Shown one piece after another: positions 16,208-24,013 of a stretch of DNA of 64,000 nt; the first letter of the stretch is position 1, and every line of letters starts with the position of its first letter. The DNA lies in IMG/VR virus record IMGVR_UViG_3300043395_001642, positions 1 to 64,000 of that record. One strand, written 5' to 3'. Source of the DNA: a virus. Below the pieces are notes generated by a model, which did not search any database, was not told the origin of the DNA, and saw only the letters and a list, made by a program, of their open reading frames with translations. The translations under genes were made by a program, and so were the position numbers.

Positions 16208-16230
16208 GTGTGTGATGGGTAGTGGTAAGG

Positions 16231-16255
16231 CAGTTTAACGTCATACCTAAGGACG
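16231..16255 (-). promoter_or_regulatory. Conserved hairpin/TTAAACTG element, copy 3
   Basis: CGTC, loop, GACG then TTAAACTG on the minus strand, 23 nt before the SSB start; the loop is one base longer than in most copies. Confidence 0.7.
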
Positions 16256-16260
16256 AGGAA

Positions 16261-18108
16261 TCAGTGTGTCTCGTACCAGGTGTGGCCCACCTTAGCATCG
16301 CCCTCAATGTCACATCTGAAATTAAAGAATTTCTGCGCTTGGGGGAATGAGATCAGTGCCTTCTCTTTGAGCAGCTCGGTGTGCTGTGGCTTGCATCCCA
16401 CCTGGATCTCATCATGAACCATCGCATGTTGGATCCAATCTTCTCCATAGATGAGACCAGTGGTCTCCATATTGGCATGAAGATTAATGACAACTTGTTT
16501 CATGATGATGGCACCAGCTGATTGCAGTAAAACATTCAATGCTTTGAAATCAGAGCGGCAGTAAAGCACGCGTTGATCAAGACCCCGCAGGACACCACGA
16601 TTACCAAGGTTTGCACTGAGTTTTTCTTTAAGTTCACGCAGTGCTGGCACACCACGCATAAATGAATTGATAGCAGTACTTCCTAGTTTGCGCAGAACTG
16701 TTTCATCTTTTTCATTCGGGTCAATGATGGTACCAGCCTTAACTGCACCACATCCATATAACATCCCATACAGCAAACGCTTGCTGATATCCCTGGTTGC
16801 CACACCAAATTGTTGTCTGTTGTATTCATGGATATCAACAGTGTCATCTGTTACCAGAGCAGCGTATTCACCGTGGTCCCAGTAGGCGAGGTATCCAGCA
16901 AGGCAACGTAATTCAAGTGCTTTAGCGTCAACACCAATGAGGTTCCAGCCGTGAGGAGCAGAGAACAAACTGCGACACTCCTTTCCATAAGGAGAGTAAG
17001 CTGCTGGGACCTGACCCATATTTGGATTGCGGTGTGCACAGCGCCCAGTAATGCAACCGTTAGTAATAATGTCGCCGTGGATACAACCAGTGTCATTGTT
17101 ATAGAGCTTGGTCCAGGCATTGTTGCCATCGGCAATCTGACCAAGACGCTTATTCAACAACATATATTCTGCCAGCGGCTGTGCTTCAGGATACGGAAGT
17201 GCTGCCAATACATCATCATCCAAGATTGGATTACCTTTCTCAGTTGTTTTCTCTGGGACCCAACCGTATTTCTTTTGCAAGCGATCAACAATTTGCTGAC
17301 GCGAACCAGGGTTAAATGTTTCGTACGTTACCTTGGTGAACGGTACGCCTTTGACATAGCCCCTAGTTTTGTTATTGACCTTAGGAGTGAATACAGTTTC
17401 GTGTTTAATAGGCGGAAAGATTTCTTTTAGTTTGTCCTCAAGTTCTTTTTGTTTTGTTCTGAGATCATCCACCAGATCAAGACATGCATCCATATCGAAA
17501 GGAAAACCAGCTCTAATCTGTCGATTAATTGCCAGCGCAAAGTCATGTTCCAGTTTGAGTGTGGAGCCTGGATAGTTTTGTACTGCAATGAGTTCCCAAA
17601 GGTTTGTTGTGACGACCACATCCTGGACACAGTAGTCCAACATCTCTTGAGAATATTCTTTGAAGTCTTTGAAGTCGATCTTATGGTTGGCCAAGCGCCA
17701 TCCCCAGGCCTTAAGCGATGGGGATCCACGTAGGTGCGATGGAACCTGCGTATATTGTTCTGTGTCAAGGTCATACAAAAGTTCCTTGGGCCAGATGAGA
17801 CGGCTGCATACCAGGGTATCGATGATGCGTGCGGTTGGCTGGAAGGAAGGATAAAGCTTTTGCAGAACCGGTACGTCGTAGAAGATTACATTGTGGCCAA
17901 TGAGTACGTCAGCGGTTGCCAGATGAGTAATAGCATCAGCAATGCGATCAGGCCCATAAGTAAAAGTTTGTTGTCTGTTGATGTCATAGATAACAATGCA
18001 ATGAATGACAGATACCTTGTCATACAACCCATCAGTTTCACAATCGAACACGAGAAAAGTCTCATTGCTCTTGGGAGTTAAACTAAATTCCGAGTCTTTA
18101 ACTTTCAT
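16261..18108 (-). CDS. polA: Family A DNA polymerase (T7-like) with 3'-5' exonuclease
   Basis: Replicative polymerase of 615 residues (T7 gp5 has 704). Exonuclease motifs: D22-C-E24 (ExoI), N73 and D78 (ExoII) and Y159-x3-D163 (ExoIII), all intact, so proofreading is expected. Polymerase motifs: D394 in VDAKALELR (A), R439, K443, Y447 and YG at 451-452 (B), and H565-D566-E567 in MVHDEIQ (C). Residue 447, equivalent to E. coli 762, is tyrosine as in T7. There is no 5'-nuclease domain. The 5' end overlaps an HNH endonuclease gene by 11 bases. The stop lies just before regulatory copy 3. Confidence 0.96.
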   Translation of the reverse strand: MKVKDSEFSLTPKSNETFLVFDCETDGLYDKVSVIHCIVIYDINRQQTFTYGPDRIADAITHLATADVLIGHNVIFYDVPVLQKLYPSFQPTARIIDTLVCSRLIWPKELLYDLDTEQYTQVPSHLRGSPSLKAWGWRLANHKIDFKDFKEYSQEMLDYCVQDVVVTTNLWELIAVQNYPGSTLKLEHDFALAINRQIRAGFPFDMDACLDLVDDLRTKQKELEDKLKEIFPPIKHETVFTPKVNNKTRGYVKGVPFTKVTYETFNPGSRQQIVDRLQKKYGWVPEKTTEKGNPILDDDVLAALPYPEAQPLAEYMLLNKRLGQIADGNNAWTKLYNNDTGCIHGDIITNGCITGRCAHRNPNMGQVPAAYSPYGKECRSLFSAPHGWNLIGVDAKALELRCLAGYLAYWDHGEYAALVTDDTVDIHEYNRQQFGVATRDISKRLLYGMLYGCGAVKAGTIIDPNEKDETVLRKLGSTAINSFMRGVPALRELKEKLSANLGNRGVLRGLDQRVLYCRSDFKALNVLLQSAGAIIMKQVVINLHANMETTGLIYGEDWIQHAMVHDEIQVGCKPQHTELLKEKALISFPQAQKFFNFRCDIEGDAKVGHTWYETH

Positions 18109-18604
18109 GCAACCTCTTTAAATCTTGCAACACAAGTTCCAGTTCGGAAACTGTAGCATCACTTTTTAAAAGGTTTGCACGAGCACTAATGACTCTGACA
18201 TTTCCTTTTACATAACCAAGTTCAGGAATAATTCTGTCAAGTGAAGGTGCATTTGGATGATAACCCTTTTTAGGTTCTTCATCAATTGAAAGTTGTTTAA
18301 TTTCAATCCCAAGCACAGGACAGAACTTGGGAATGACAATGTCATCTTTTGTAAGATTAAAAGGGATTCCACGTTGTTTAGCCCTGTGTTTACAACGAGA
18401 AAGCATTAAGGATTCCCGATGAGTAATTCGAGATCGTTTAAAACGTTCACGAGTACGCTCAGGACTTTTGTTATAATGTGTTCTATTTCTTCTGCGATTA
18501 CCACAGAGATTAGAACACCATTTAGCATCTTTTCGTTTGCCAGTAAAGTATTTACCACAATGCTGACAGACCAGCCAATTCTCAACGTCGGAACTGGGCT
18601 TCAT
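18098..18604 (-). CDS. Free-standing HNH homing endonuclease
   Basis: 168 residues from MKPSSDVENWLVC. An N-terminal zinc ribbon (C-x2-C in VCQHCGKYF and WCSNLCGN) is followed by a basic linker and an HNH-type core: CPVLGIEI, then NAPSLDRI-PELGYVKGNVRVIS near residues 125-150, then a helix. This is the common phage HNH type that nicks near its own gene. It overlaps the gene before by 23 bases and the polymerase start by 11, as expected for an endonuclease gene wedged beside polymerase. A longer start at 18643 is possible. Confidence 0.85.
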   Translation of the reverse strand: MKPSSDVENWLVCQHCGKYFTGKRKDAKWCSNLCGNRRRNRTHYNKSPERTRERFKRSRITHRESLMLSRCKHRAKQRGIPFNLTKDDIVIPKFCPVLGIEIKQLSIDEEPKKGYHPNAPSLDRIIPELGYVKGNVRVISARANLLKSDATVSELELVLQDLKRLHES

Positions 18605-18815
18605 CGTGAATGTGGAGTTCTTGACAGGCGAGCTGGTCATCATTCTTGTTAATCCAGGTCAAGATCTGTTGTGCCCCAGCGCGATAAGGATGGGAGAAGA
18701 TCTTGTTAAGAGCTACGTCAGAGTCTAATGGAATCAACTCAAATGAGTTGGATTCACTACATGCACGAATGGCATGTGGACTACCTGATTTCCAAGAGAC
18801 AATGACGTAGCTCAT
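18582..18815 (-). CDS. Hypothetical protein (77 aa)
   Basis: Starts MSYVIVSWKSGSPHAIRAC. Beta-alpha layout with SFELIPLDSDVALNKIFSH. Its 3' end overlaps the HNH gene by 23 bases, so before that gene arrived it may have been adjacent to the polymerase. Function unknown. Confidence 0.5.
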   Translation of the reverse strand: MSYVIVSWKSGSPHAIRACSESNSFELIPLDSDVALNKIFSHPYRAGAQQILTWINKNDDQLACQELHIHDEAQFRR

Positions 18816-18871
18816 CTGAACAAGAAGATAACTGTCAGATGTTATCTGGTTTTATCTGATATGCAAATTAT

Positions 18872-19639
18872 TCAGGAAGTCTTCTTGTTTGATGTGCCAT
18901 AGCCCACAAATCCACCTTCCTTCTTGCGTTGAGACAACGCTTTAGATGCGTCAGTTCCAGCACGCTGGGAGCCATGCACCAGTAGTGCAAATGGTTTATT
19001 ACCTAAGCAGTGGCTGTCATCATGATCAATCTCAAGGCCGCGTTCCGCTGCCTCTTGCTCTGTGTAAACAACGTACGCAATACGTTGAAACACATCTTGA
19101 TGTTTGGGGATCAAATAGTCGAGTGTGCCACCGTACGATGCAGTGAGATAGAAGTTAGATGGAATGATGTCACGCAGATTGAGCCACATACCAAGGGACT
19201 TGGTGTAGGCATAGAAGGTTTGCTTGGGTCGTTGCTTGGCAACCATCAACCATGCCTTGAGGTAATTCTCTGTAAAGAAATCACCTGACTCATGCACACG
19301 CACCAATTCCTTAGGCGGTTGCATGGTGAGTGATAGATCAATCAAATCACGCAGCAGCAGTGCCTGGTTGCCATTGGCATGGATTGTTTCACGGATGAGA
19401 TCCCAGTTATACCAGCGTGCTTCCCGCACGGTAGGCCTGGTCTCTGCCATGGCAGCAAAGCAACGGAACTCCTCTGCTGTGGTGCCAGTGAACTGAGGCA
19501 GGTCATAGATCAGACCTGTGGTGCGATCAGCCATGGTCTTGCACACACCAGCGTGAGGGCATGCGTAGCCCGCTGGCAGCGAGAAGATGAGACGGTTCTT
19601 GAGCTTGCCGTTACCGGTGGAGAACTTGAGCAGTTTCAT
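18872..19639 (-). CDS. Gp88-like phage protein
   Basis: 255 residues from MKLLKFSTGNGKLKNR. The N-terminus has the signature of the Gp88 domain: IFSLPAGYACPHAGVCKTMAD, two cysteines in a Pro/Gly context, then EEFRCFAAMAETRPTVREARW and a long charged helix. LVRVHESGDFFTENYLKAW and TFYAYTKSLG follow. Gp88 proteins occur in mycobacteriophages and cyanophages and have no assigned function. The ATG at 19675 (MTLN...) lies in the regulatory element and is rejected; the true start is 22 nt after it. Confidence 0.7.
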   Translation of the reverse strand: MKLLKFSTGNGKLKNRLIFSLPAGYACPHAGVCKTMADRTTGLIYDLPQFTGTTAEEFRCFAAMAETRPTVREARWYNWDLIRETIHANGNQALLLRDLIDLSLTMQPPKELVRVHESGDFFTENYLKAWLMVAKQRPKQTFYAYTKSLGMWLNLRDIIPSNFYLTASYGGTLDYLIPKHQDVFQRIAYVVYTEQEAAERGLEIDHDDSHCLGNKPFALLVHGSQRAGTDASKALSQRKKEGGFVGYGTSNKKTS

Positions 19640-19661
19640 GATGAGTTGAGTTGGAGTGCAG

Positions 19662-19685
19662 CAGTTTAACGTCATGCTTAGGACA
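19662..19685 (-). promoter_or_regulatory. Conserved hairpin/TTAAACTG element, copy 4
   Basis: TGTC / GACG with one G-T wobble pair, loop CTAAGCAT, then TTAAACTG on the minus strand, 22 nt before the Gp88-like start. The wobble keeps the stem possible in RNA. Confidence 0.7.
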
Positions 19686-19786
19686 AGTAAGATATATAAG
19701 GACCGCAGAAGAGCAGCGTCAGGTCCGAGGGAACCAGGGTTTCTGCTGCTTCCTCTGGTTGGAAAGCGAATGACCTTGCAGGTTGA

Positions 19787-20053
19787 TCACTGTGGGGTCA
19801 CACCCTCCAGCTCGGCGGCGATGGCGAGAAGCGCGGCGCGTGTTTCTTCCCGCTCTTGTTCGACTACTCGCTCGCAACAGTTACCACAAAAGAACTCTGG
19901 GTCGTCAATGAGCGGCACCACCTGATCCGCAGCAGCACGCAGGGCGGCGGCGATTTGCTGGCGGCGGCGATCCTCATGGCTTTTGCAGTTGACGGGACTG
20001 AGTTGCCAAGCGGCGTCCCAAACAGCTTGCGCGGCGGGAGAGAGGTCAGCCAT
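19787..20053 (-). CDS. LSPAAQ-family small protein, copy A (88 aa)
   Basis: Starts MADLSPAAQAVWDAAWQL. Typical parts are RRQQIAAALRAAADQVVP and a C-terminal LLAIAAELEG. I recognise this family from Synechococcus and cyanophage genomes; function unknown. The gene is very GC-rich, unlike its neighbours. It is a tandem paralogue of the next gene, sharing a 42-nt identical DNA block. The ATG overlaps the neighbour's stop by eight bases. Confidence 0.7.
   Translation of the reverse strand: MADLSPAAQAVWDAAWQLSPVNCKSHEDRRRQQIAAALRAAADQVVPLIDDPEFFCGNCCERVVEQEREETRAALLAIAAELEGVTPQ
19913..19954 (+). repeat. 42-nt direct repeat, copy 1
   Basis: A GC-rich block starting CGGCACCACCTGATCCGC, identical to the one at 20163-20204, encoding the AAALRAAADQVV core of copy A. 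Offset 250 bases. Confidence 0.85.
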
Positions 20054-20291
20054 CAGCACCCTCCAGCTCGGCGGCAATAGCGAGGAGTTGATGGCGGGTT
20101 ACGCGGCGCTGGATCTCATAAGCCCTGGGTGCGCCAGGCACAAAATCACTGTTTTGTTCTTCCGGCACCACCTGATCCGCAGCAGCACGCAGGGCGGCGG
20201 CGATGCTGGGGCAATCACGCAGGTCAGGCACAGCACGGAACGCATCCAGCACCGCCTGCGCGGCGGGACTTAGTGAGGTGGGGTTAGTCAT
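20046..20291 (-). CDS. LSPAAQ-family small protein, copy B (81 aa)
   Basis: Starts MTNPTSLSPAAQAVLDAF. Same plan as copy A: SIAAALRAAADQVVPEE and LLAIAAELEGADG at the end. Copies A and B differ in the central segment, where A has a CGNCCERV cysteine cluster and B has none, so they have diverged or each was recruited separately. GC-rich, suggesting transfer from a picocyanobacterium. Confidence 0.7.
   Translation of the reverse strand: MTNPTSLSPAAQAVLDAFRAVPDLRDCPSIAAALRAAADQVVPEEQNSDFVPGAPRAYEIQRRVTRHQLLAIAAELEGADG
20163..20204 (+). repeat. 42-nt direct repeat, copy 2
   Basis: Second identical copy, within copy B of the paralogue pair. Such identity favours recombination that could delete or amplify one gene. 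Confidence 0.85.
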
Positions 20292-20336
20292 GATTAAAAA
20301 AACAAACGGGCGTAACCTTCATTGATCCATTGCTCC

Positions 20337-20987
20337 TCAGCAGATTCCTTCTGCTGATTGAAAGACAGCTTCTCCAATGATTGGGAATTGTTCGCAGAAG
20401 ATTTCTTTGATGTGTTCTGCAATGACTCGGTGTTCGAGTTGGGTTCCGTTGTCACAACGTAGTTGTAGGTAATGTATCCACGAACGGAGTGTTCCGTTCA
20501 TGTATAGCTTAGTAGGAGTTGCAAGCGGCAGGATGCTACGTGCGCATTCCTTGGCAACACCACTGCTAACCATCTCACGATAAAGGTGTTCAGCATCTTC
20601 AAACAGCTGACTGATGCGACGGTAGTAATGGCTGATGTGCTCTGGATCTAGATCATCAATAGAGTTCTGTCTGTTCTTGGTATCTTGCCGACGCAGATGC
20701 GGCATGACACAAGAGCCTAGCTCACTGGTGTCTGCATAACGCTGGCTAAATTCCTGAAAGCTGAAAGAACGATGACGTAATATCTGAGCTGAGATAGCAC
20801 GTGTTGTACTGATTTCAATACACATACCAGCCATCTCATATGGACTCCAGTGTTTATGCGTAATGAGATAACGCAATAACTTTGGAGCTGTATCCATGTT
20901 GGATTGATTCTTTGGTGCAGAAACTCGCGCCATATAGGTGATGAGTTCCTCTGCGTTAGGTGTTGCCCAGACCAAGGATACTGTCAT
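20337..20987 (-). CDS. thyX: FAD-dependent thymidylate synthase ThyX
   Basis: Makes dTMP from dUMP using methylene-tetrahydrofolate and FAD, raising thymidine supply during phage replication. The ThyX signature RHR-x3-S-x4-SQRY is at residues 71-84 (RHRSFSFQEFSQRY), with the conserved N-terminal YMARVS and a C-terminal RSWIHYLQLRC region. 216 residues, normal for the family. Its ATG overlaps the stop of the small gene before it by four bases, so the two are coupled. Phages often carry ThyX in place of ThyA. Confidence 0.96.
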   Translation of the reverse strand: MTVSLVWATPNAEELITYMARVSAPKNQSNMDTAPKLLRYLITHKHWSPYEMAGMCIEISTTRAISAQILRHRSFSFQEFSQRYADTSELGSCVMPHLRRQDTKNRQNSIDDLDPEHISHYYRRISQLFEDAEHLYREMVSSGVAKECARSILPLATPTKLYMNGTLRSWIHYLQLRCDNGTQLEHRVIAEHIKEIFCEQFPIIGEAVFQSAEGIC

Positions 20988-21139
20988 TTGGATTCTTCAG
21001 TTTTGTTTTGAGATTCAATGCCAGCTTTATAGCCAAAGCTATAGGCAGTACTTACCAGGTAACGAACAACCTCATTTTGTTGTTTAAGTTTGTAATCTTT
21101 TGCCATAGCAATAATTTCATTGAAAGTTGTTTCGTCCAT
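20984..21139 (-). CDS. Small hypothetical protein (51 aa)
   Basis: MDETTFNEIIAMAKDYKLK..., ending TEESK. A helical 51-residue protein whose TGA overlaps the ThyX ATG (ATGA). Function unknown; the coupling places it in the nucleotide-synthesis unit. Confidence 0.55.
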   Translation of the reverse strand: MDETTFNEIIAMAKDYKLKQQNEVVRYLVSTAYSFGYKAGIESQNKTEESK

Positions 21140-21157
21140 GGTTTGAAATAAAATCGG

Positions 21158-21454
21158 TTATTCCCCTGGAACATTAACAGAGGAGGTCAGCTTGGCAAGT
21201 TCATCAATAGGACAGATGCGATGTCTCGCATGAACCATTGGAGACTTGAGGTGGTCCCATTGAATAACAAGAAATTTAGTGCGTGCACCATTCTTGTTTA
21301 ATTTGGTTTCATAACCAAGGACTGTGCCATAACGCTGACTGCGATTACGTTTAGCAATCTCCAATGATTCTGGCCTAACGGCCATTAATGCATGTGCCTT
21401 GGGACGCTCTGCGACACGATCACCAATTTGAAAACTGTATTGTTTCTTGGTCAT
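21158..21454 (-). CDS. Small beta-barrel-like protein (98 aa)
   Basis: From MTKKQYSFQIGDRVAERPK. GDRV, RYGTVLGY and TKFLVIQWDHLKSP resemble the strand pattern of SH3/KOW-like small barrels that bind nucleic acids or proteins. The ATG shares one base with the TAA of the zinc-ribbon/HTH gene upstream (TAATG). No family name is certain. Confidence 0.55.
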   Translation of the reverse strand: MTKKQYSFQIGDRVAERPKAHALMAVRPESLEIAKRNRSQRYGTVLGYETKLNKNGARTKFLVIQWDHLKSPMVHARHRICPIDELAKLTSSVNVPGE

Positions 21455-21798
21455 TAAACATGCCTCCAAGCTTTGCGGTTGACAATGCGTGATGTGTAAG
21501 ATGTACTGATTCCATATTTGTCTGCAATTGATTTCAGGGTTTGCCCTTCTTCAAATAGCAGACGCATCATATGGATATCAGCTTCTGTAAATACAGAAGA
21601 TCCATGGGATGAACCACGAGCAATTTTACCTGGCCTTGGTTTGCCAAACGCAGGGCCAGGCTTTGGTTTTTCATACTGCTCAACAGTACGAAACTTAGCG
21701 CCACAATCAAGACACCGACAATAACGCTTGGTAAATTTGTCGTAGTGATCAGTGCATGTAACGCGTGTGTTCGTGCTGTTGCATTCACGACACCTCAT
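21454..21798 (-). CDS. Zinc-ribbon plus helix-turn-helix protein
   Basis: 114 residues. N-terminal zinc ribbon: MRCRECNSTNTRVTC then YCRCLDCGAKFRTVEQY, the NrdR-like CxxC ... CxxC pattern. C-terminal HTH: SVFTEADIHMMRLLFEEG then SIADKYGISTSYTSRI and RKAWRHV, the type of helix-turn-helix often attached to HNH homing nucleases. A DNA-binding regulator or the remnant of a nuclease are both possible. The same AWRH ending is found in the gene at 29859-30296. Coupled by ATGA to the gene upstream. Confidence 0.65.
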   Translation of the reverse strand: MRCRECNSTNTRVTCTDHYDKFTKRYCRCLDCGAKFRTVEQYEKPKPGPAFGKPRPGKIARGSSHGSSVFTEADIHMMRLLFEEGQTLKSIADKYGISTSYTSRIVNRKAWRHV

Positions 21799-22112
21799 GC
21801 AAAATCACCTGTTCTAATTTTGTCTAGTTGTAAACGATCAAGAAGATTAACAGTAGCTTCAATACCAGAAATTTTAATAAGGTCAATGATAAGTTCTTTA
21901 CCCATCATTGGAATGTCATAGTAATTGTCAAGGATGATTTCTGCTTTCTCAAAACCATCAGGCTCGCCTGTTAATTTGGTTAATACATCAGATGTCATGT
22001 TGTCTACAAAGTATTCAACAATAGCTGTCTTGACAATGTCCCAAGTGTGAGATGGAATGTGTTGAACGATTTGATCAACAAGATCAAGATCGATAAGTTC
22101 AGTAGTTGACAT
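21795..22112 (-). CDS. Hypothetical protein (105 aa)
   Basis: Starts MSTTELIDLDLVDQIVQHI. All-helical and acidic, with a leucine-rich end (GIEATVNLLDRLQLDK). Expressed with the zinc-ribbon/HTH gene (4-base overlap). It starts just after a terminator, suggesting its own promoter. Function unknown. Confidence 0.55.
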   Translation of the reverse strand: MSTTELIDLDLVDQIVQHIPSHTWDIVKTAIVEYFVDNMTSDVLTKLTGEPDGFEKAEIILDNYYDIPMMGKELIIDLIKISGIEATVNLLDRLQLDKIRTGDFA

Positions 22113-22113
22113 A

Positions 22114-22140
22114 AAGAAAGGCCCCTGGAAAACCAGGGGC
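22114..22140 (-). terminator. Rho-independent terminator, leftward
   Basis: GCCCCTGG / CCAGGGGC, an 8-bp GC-rich stem with loop TTTT, followed by CTTTCTTT on the minus strand. It ends the 22158-22520 transcript. Confidence 0.8.
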
Positions 22141-22157
22141 GTAGTTGCGTTCAGAGA

Positions 22158-22520
22158 TTAGGCAGGCTGTGCGTCTGTGTCCACGATGCTGCTCAAAACG
22201 CCAGCATCTTGTAACTTTTGAAGCATACCAACCATGATTGAGGCATGGGTCTGAGTCTGCTCCATGAAGTGCTTGGCACGTTCAGCAGACATGGTATGGA
22301 CGTTGCCATTGGGCTCCACGTAACGCCAGCTGCCATCAGGCTGAGGCTCGCCTTGGAGGGCAAGGCGCTCTGAGTTGTGGACGTACCTAAACTCGATGTT
22401 GTGGTAGTCCTGGAGGTTATCAGTGCCAGTCCATGTAGCACCTACGTTGTAACGATTGTCATCGTCAGCGTAGGCATGGAACTGAGGAATGATGTGCTTG
22501 AGTGCAGCAAAGATTGACAT
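22158..22520 (-). CDS. Hypothetical protein (120 aa)
   Basis: Starts MSIFAALKHIIPQFHAYAD. It contains GSWRYVEPNGNVHTMSAERAKHF and a C-terminal helical region. A leader with CAACTTCAACATC precedes the ATG and the tRNA-Leu gene lies just upstream, so both may be read from one transcript. Function unknown. Confidence 0.55.
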   Translation of the reverse strand: MSIFAALKHIIPQFHAYADDDNRYNVGATWTGTDNLQDYHNIEFRYVHNSERLALQGEPQPDGSWRYVEPNGNVHTMSAERAKHFMEQTQTHASIMVGMLQKLQDAGVLSSIVDTDAQPA

Positions 22521-22540
22521 GATGTTGAAGTTGAGTGTGT

Positions 22541-22626
22541 TGGTAGGGACAGAGAGACTTGAACTCTCACAGCCAATGGCTTACGGATTTTAAGTCCGTT
22601 GCGTCTACCGATTCCGCCATGTCCCC
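22541..22626 (-). tRNA. trnL-UAA: tRNA-Leu (anticodon UAA) with encoded CCA
   Basis: Minus-strand cloverleaf: acceptor GGGGACA / TGTCCCT (G-T closing pair), D-arm GCGGAATCGGTAGACGC, anticodon arm ACGGA-CTTAAAA-TCCGT with TAA, a long class II variable arm (GCCATTGGC) and T-arm GAGAG-TTCAAGT-CTCTC. CCA follows discriminator A in the DNA, unlike the two plus-strand tRNAs. It would read UUA, a codon favoured by AT-rich genes. Confidence 0.95.
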
Positions 22627-22643
22627 ATGAGTCACATCTTAAC

Positions 22644-23618
22644 TCATAAACCAAGATACGATCTGATCTGTTGTTGTAAAAATTGAGATGCCGTTGGAAG
22701 ATTCTCTTTAACTTTTTGAATGCCGGCTGCCTGTGCTGTGCCTGTTAAAAAGTTCATTGCAATAGGTTCATCATGATACATTTGTACACGACGAACATTG
22801 GTTGGATCAACAATTGCTTTTGTACCACGAATTTCTGCAATAGGTTGTGCAACCCAATCAACTCTTCCAACTTTTGGATTGATTCGAACATTAAAACGTT
22901 CGGTATCATTGACAGGAATGTTGCCTTCATACTTAAGTACATCAGGGCGTTGTTGGGAAATAATGCGATAGTCAGGATCAACATCAAGTAATTCAAATGA
23001 TGGATTGTATTGAGTTGGTGATTGTCTCGTAGTCAAATCAAAAGCACGATAACCCCCTGGAGATTGATAAAGCCTGAGTGTTGATTGTGGATTTTGTGAT
23101 AGATAATTTTGAATGCGATCTTCAACGTCACCTAAATGACGTATTGTTGCATTGCGTTCAGCATGATAAGGACCAGCAACATCCCAATCCATCATTGGTG
23201 TGTCTTTAAATCCCACAAACTCTTGGATTACACCTGGAGAAGATGGAGTGGGACGTGCTTGATTGGATGGAATTTTATGTTGGCGTTTGTAATAAACACC
23301 TGGCTCTAACACATAATGTGTTGTTGGGTATTTAAGTGTTTCAGAAAGATTAGATGTAATGCCAATAGATCCAAGGATCTTATCTAGTTCATAAGCACCA
23401 GAATCAATTTGTTGTTGTAATGCTCTTTGAGCAAATTGCTGTGACTTATGTAGAGCTTGGGTTAGATCACCATTGTTTTGACGATTAACAATTGTTTCAG
23501 GATCAATTACAAAACGTTGTTTTGACTGTGCAAATAACTCATCAAACAACTGTTGTTTTGTTACATTAGATGGACCTGGATTAACAATCCTGCCGATACT
23601 TTTTAAAACGCCGTTCAT
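22644..23618 (-). CDS. Hypothetical protein (324 aa)
   Basis: Not recognised. The first half is helical and glutamine-rich (LHKSQQFAQRALQQQID). The centre has TLRLYQSPGGYRAFDLTT and FELLDVDPDYRIISQQRPD, then VDWVAQPIAEIRGTKAIVD. The strand pattern R-YQSPGGYR-F faintly recalls primase-polymerase palms, but the catalytic acids cannot be placed, so no call is made. Its 5' end overlaps the 57-residue gene by 38 bases. The tRNA-Leu follows. Confidence 0.5.
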   Translation of the reverse strand: MNGVLKSIGRIVNPGPSNVTKQQLFDELFAQSKQRFVIDPETIVNRQNNGDLTQALHKSQQFAQRALQQQIDSGAYELDKILGSIGITSNLSETLKYPTTHYVLEPGVYYKRQHKIPSNQARPTPSSPGVIQEFVGFKDTPMMDWDVAGPYHAERNATIRHLGDVEDRIQNYLSQNPQSTLRLYQSPGGYRAFDLTTRQSPTQYNPSFELLDVDPDYRIISQQRPDVLKYEGNIPVNDTERFNVRINPKVGRVDWVAQPIAEIRGTKAIVDPTNVRRVQMYHDEPIAMNFLTGTAQAAGIQKVKENLPTASQFLQQQIRSYLGL

Positions 23619-23754
23619 ATCTATTTAATGCTTTGTGTTTTAAATGTAGGCAGCGATTGTACTCATCTTGTTTCTGCTGGTAAGCAAACTGCCAACAAAG
23701 TTTTTCTAAAACCTGGAACAAAGAATATGATTGTTCCAAAAGATCTTTTGTCAT
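23581..23754 (-). CDS. Small basic protein (57 aa)
   Basis: MTKDLLEQSYSLFQVLEKL..., a helical, basic 57-residue protein. Its ATG overlaps the TGA of the gene upstream (ATGA) and its end overlaps the 324-residue gene. Function unknown. Confidence 0.5.
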   Translation of the reverse strand: MTKDLLEQSYSLFQVLEKLCWQFAYQQKQDEYNRCLHLKHKALNRYERRFKKYRQDC

Positions 23755-23963
23755 TTTACTTCAGTTGAATTGATTTCTACTGACGTTGAACGCCAGGTGT
23801 GGTCATGAGGTAATGGCTCAGTGCCATAACTCCATGTATCGTAGTCATCCTCATTGCGAGGATCATCTTCAATCAAGATGTACTGTGGTGAATTGTCATG
23901 AATGTACTCACCAATGTTGGCCATGGCCATGGCAAGTAGTTGTTCGTCAGTGAAGTCAGACAT
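23751..23963 (-). CDS. Hypothetical acidic protein (70 aa)
   Basis: Starts MSDFTDEQLLAMAMANIGE. The frame reaches up to a TTG at 24017, but that part is the terminator hairpin of the gene before, so the ATG after the hairpin is used. Acidic centre (IEDDPRNEDDYDTW). Function unknown. Confidence 0.55.
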   Translation of the reverse strand: MSDFTDEQLLAMAMANIGEYIHDNSPQYILIEDDPRNEDDYDTWSYGTEPLPHDHTWRSTSVEINSTEVK

Positions 23964-23965
23964 AA

Positions 23966-24006
23966 AGAAATGGACCTGCCCCTTAACGAGGATAGGACAG
24001 GTCCAT
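23966..24006 (-). terminator. Probable terminator after the PcfJ-like gene
   Basis: An inverted repeat of ATGGACCTG and CAGGTCCAT with a TTTCTTT tract on the minus strand, between the stop of the 591-residue gene and the start of the next. Its long GC-poor loop makes it weaker than the other terminators. Confidence 0.55.
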
Positions 24007-24013
24007 GTTGGCT

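Noticed and set aside
22644-23618. Primase-polymerase call for the 324-residue protein
   Set aside because: Only a loose strand pattern; catalytic acidic residues cannot be placed.
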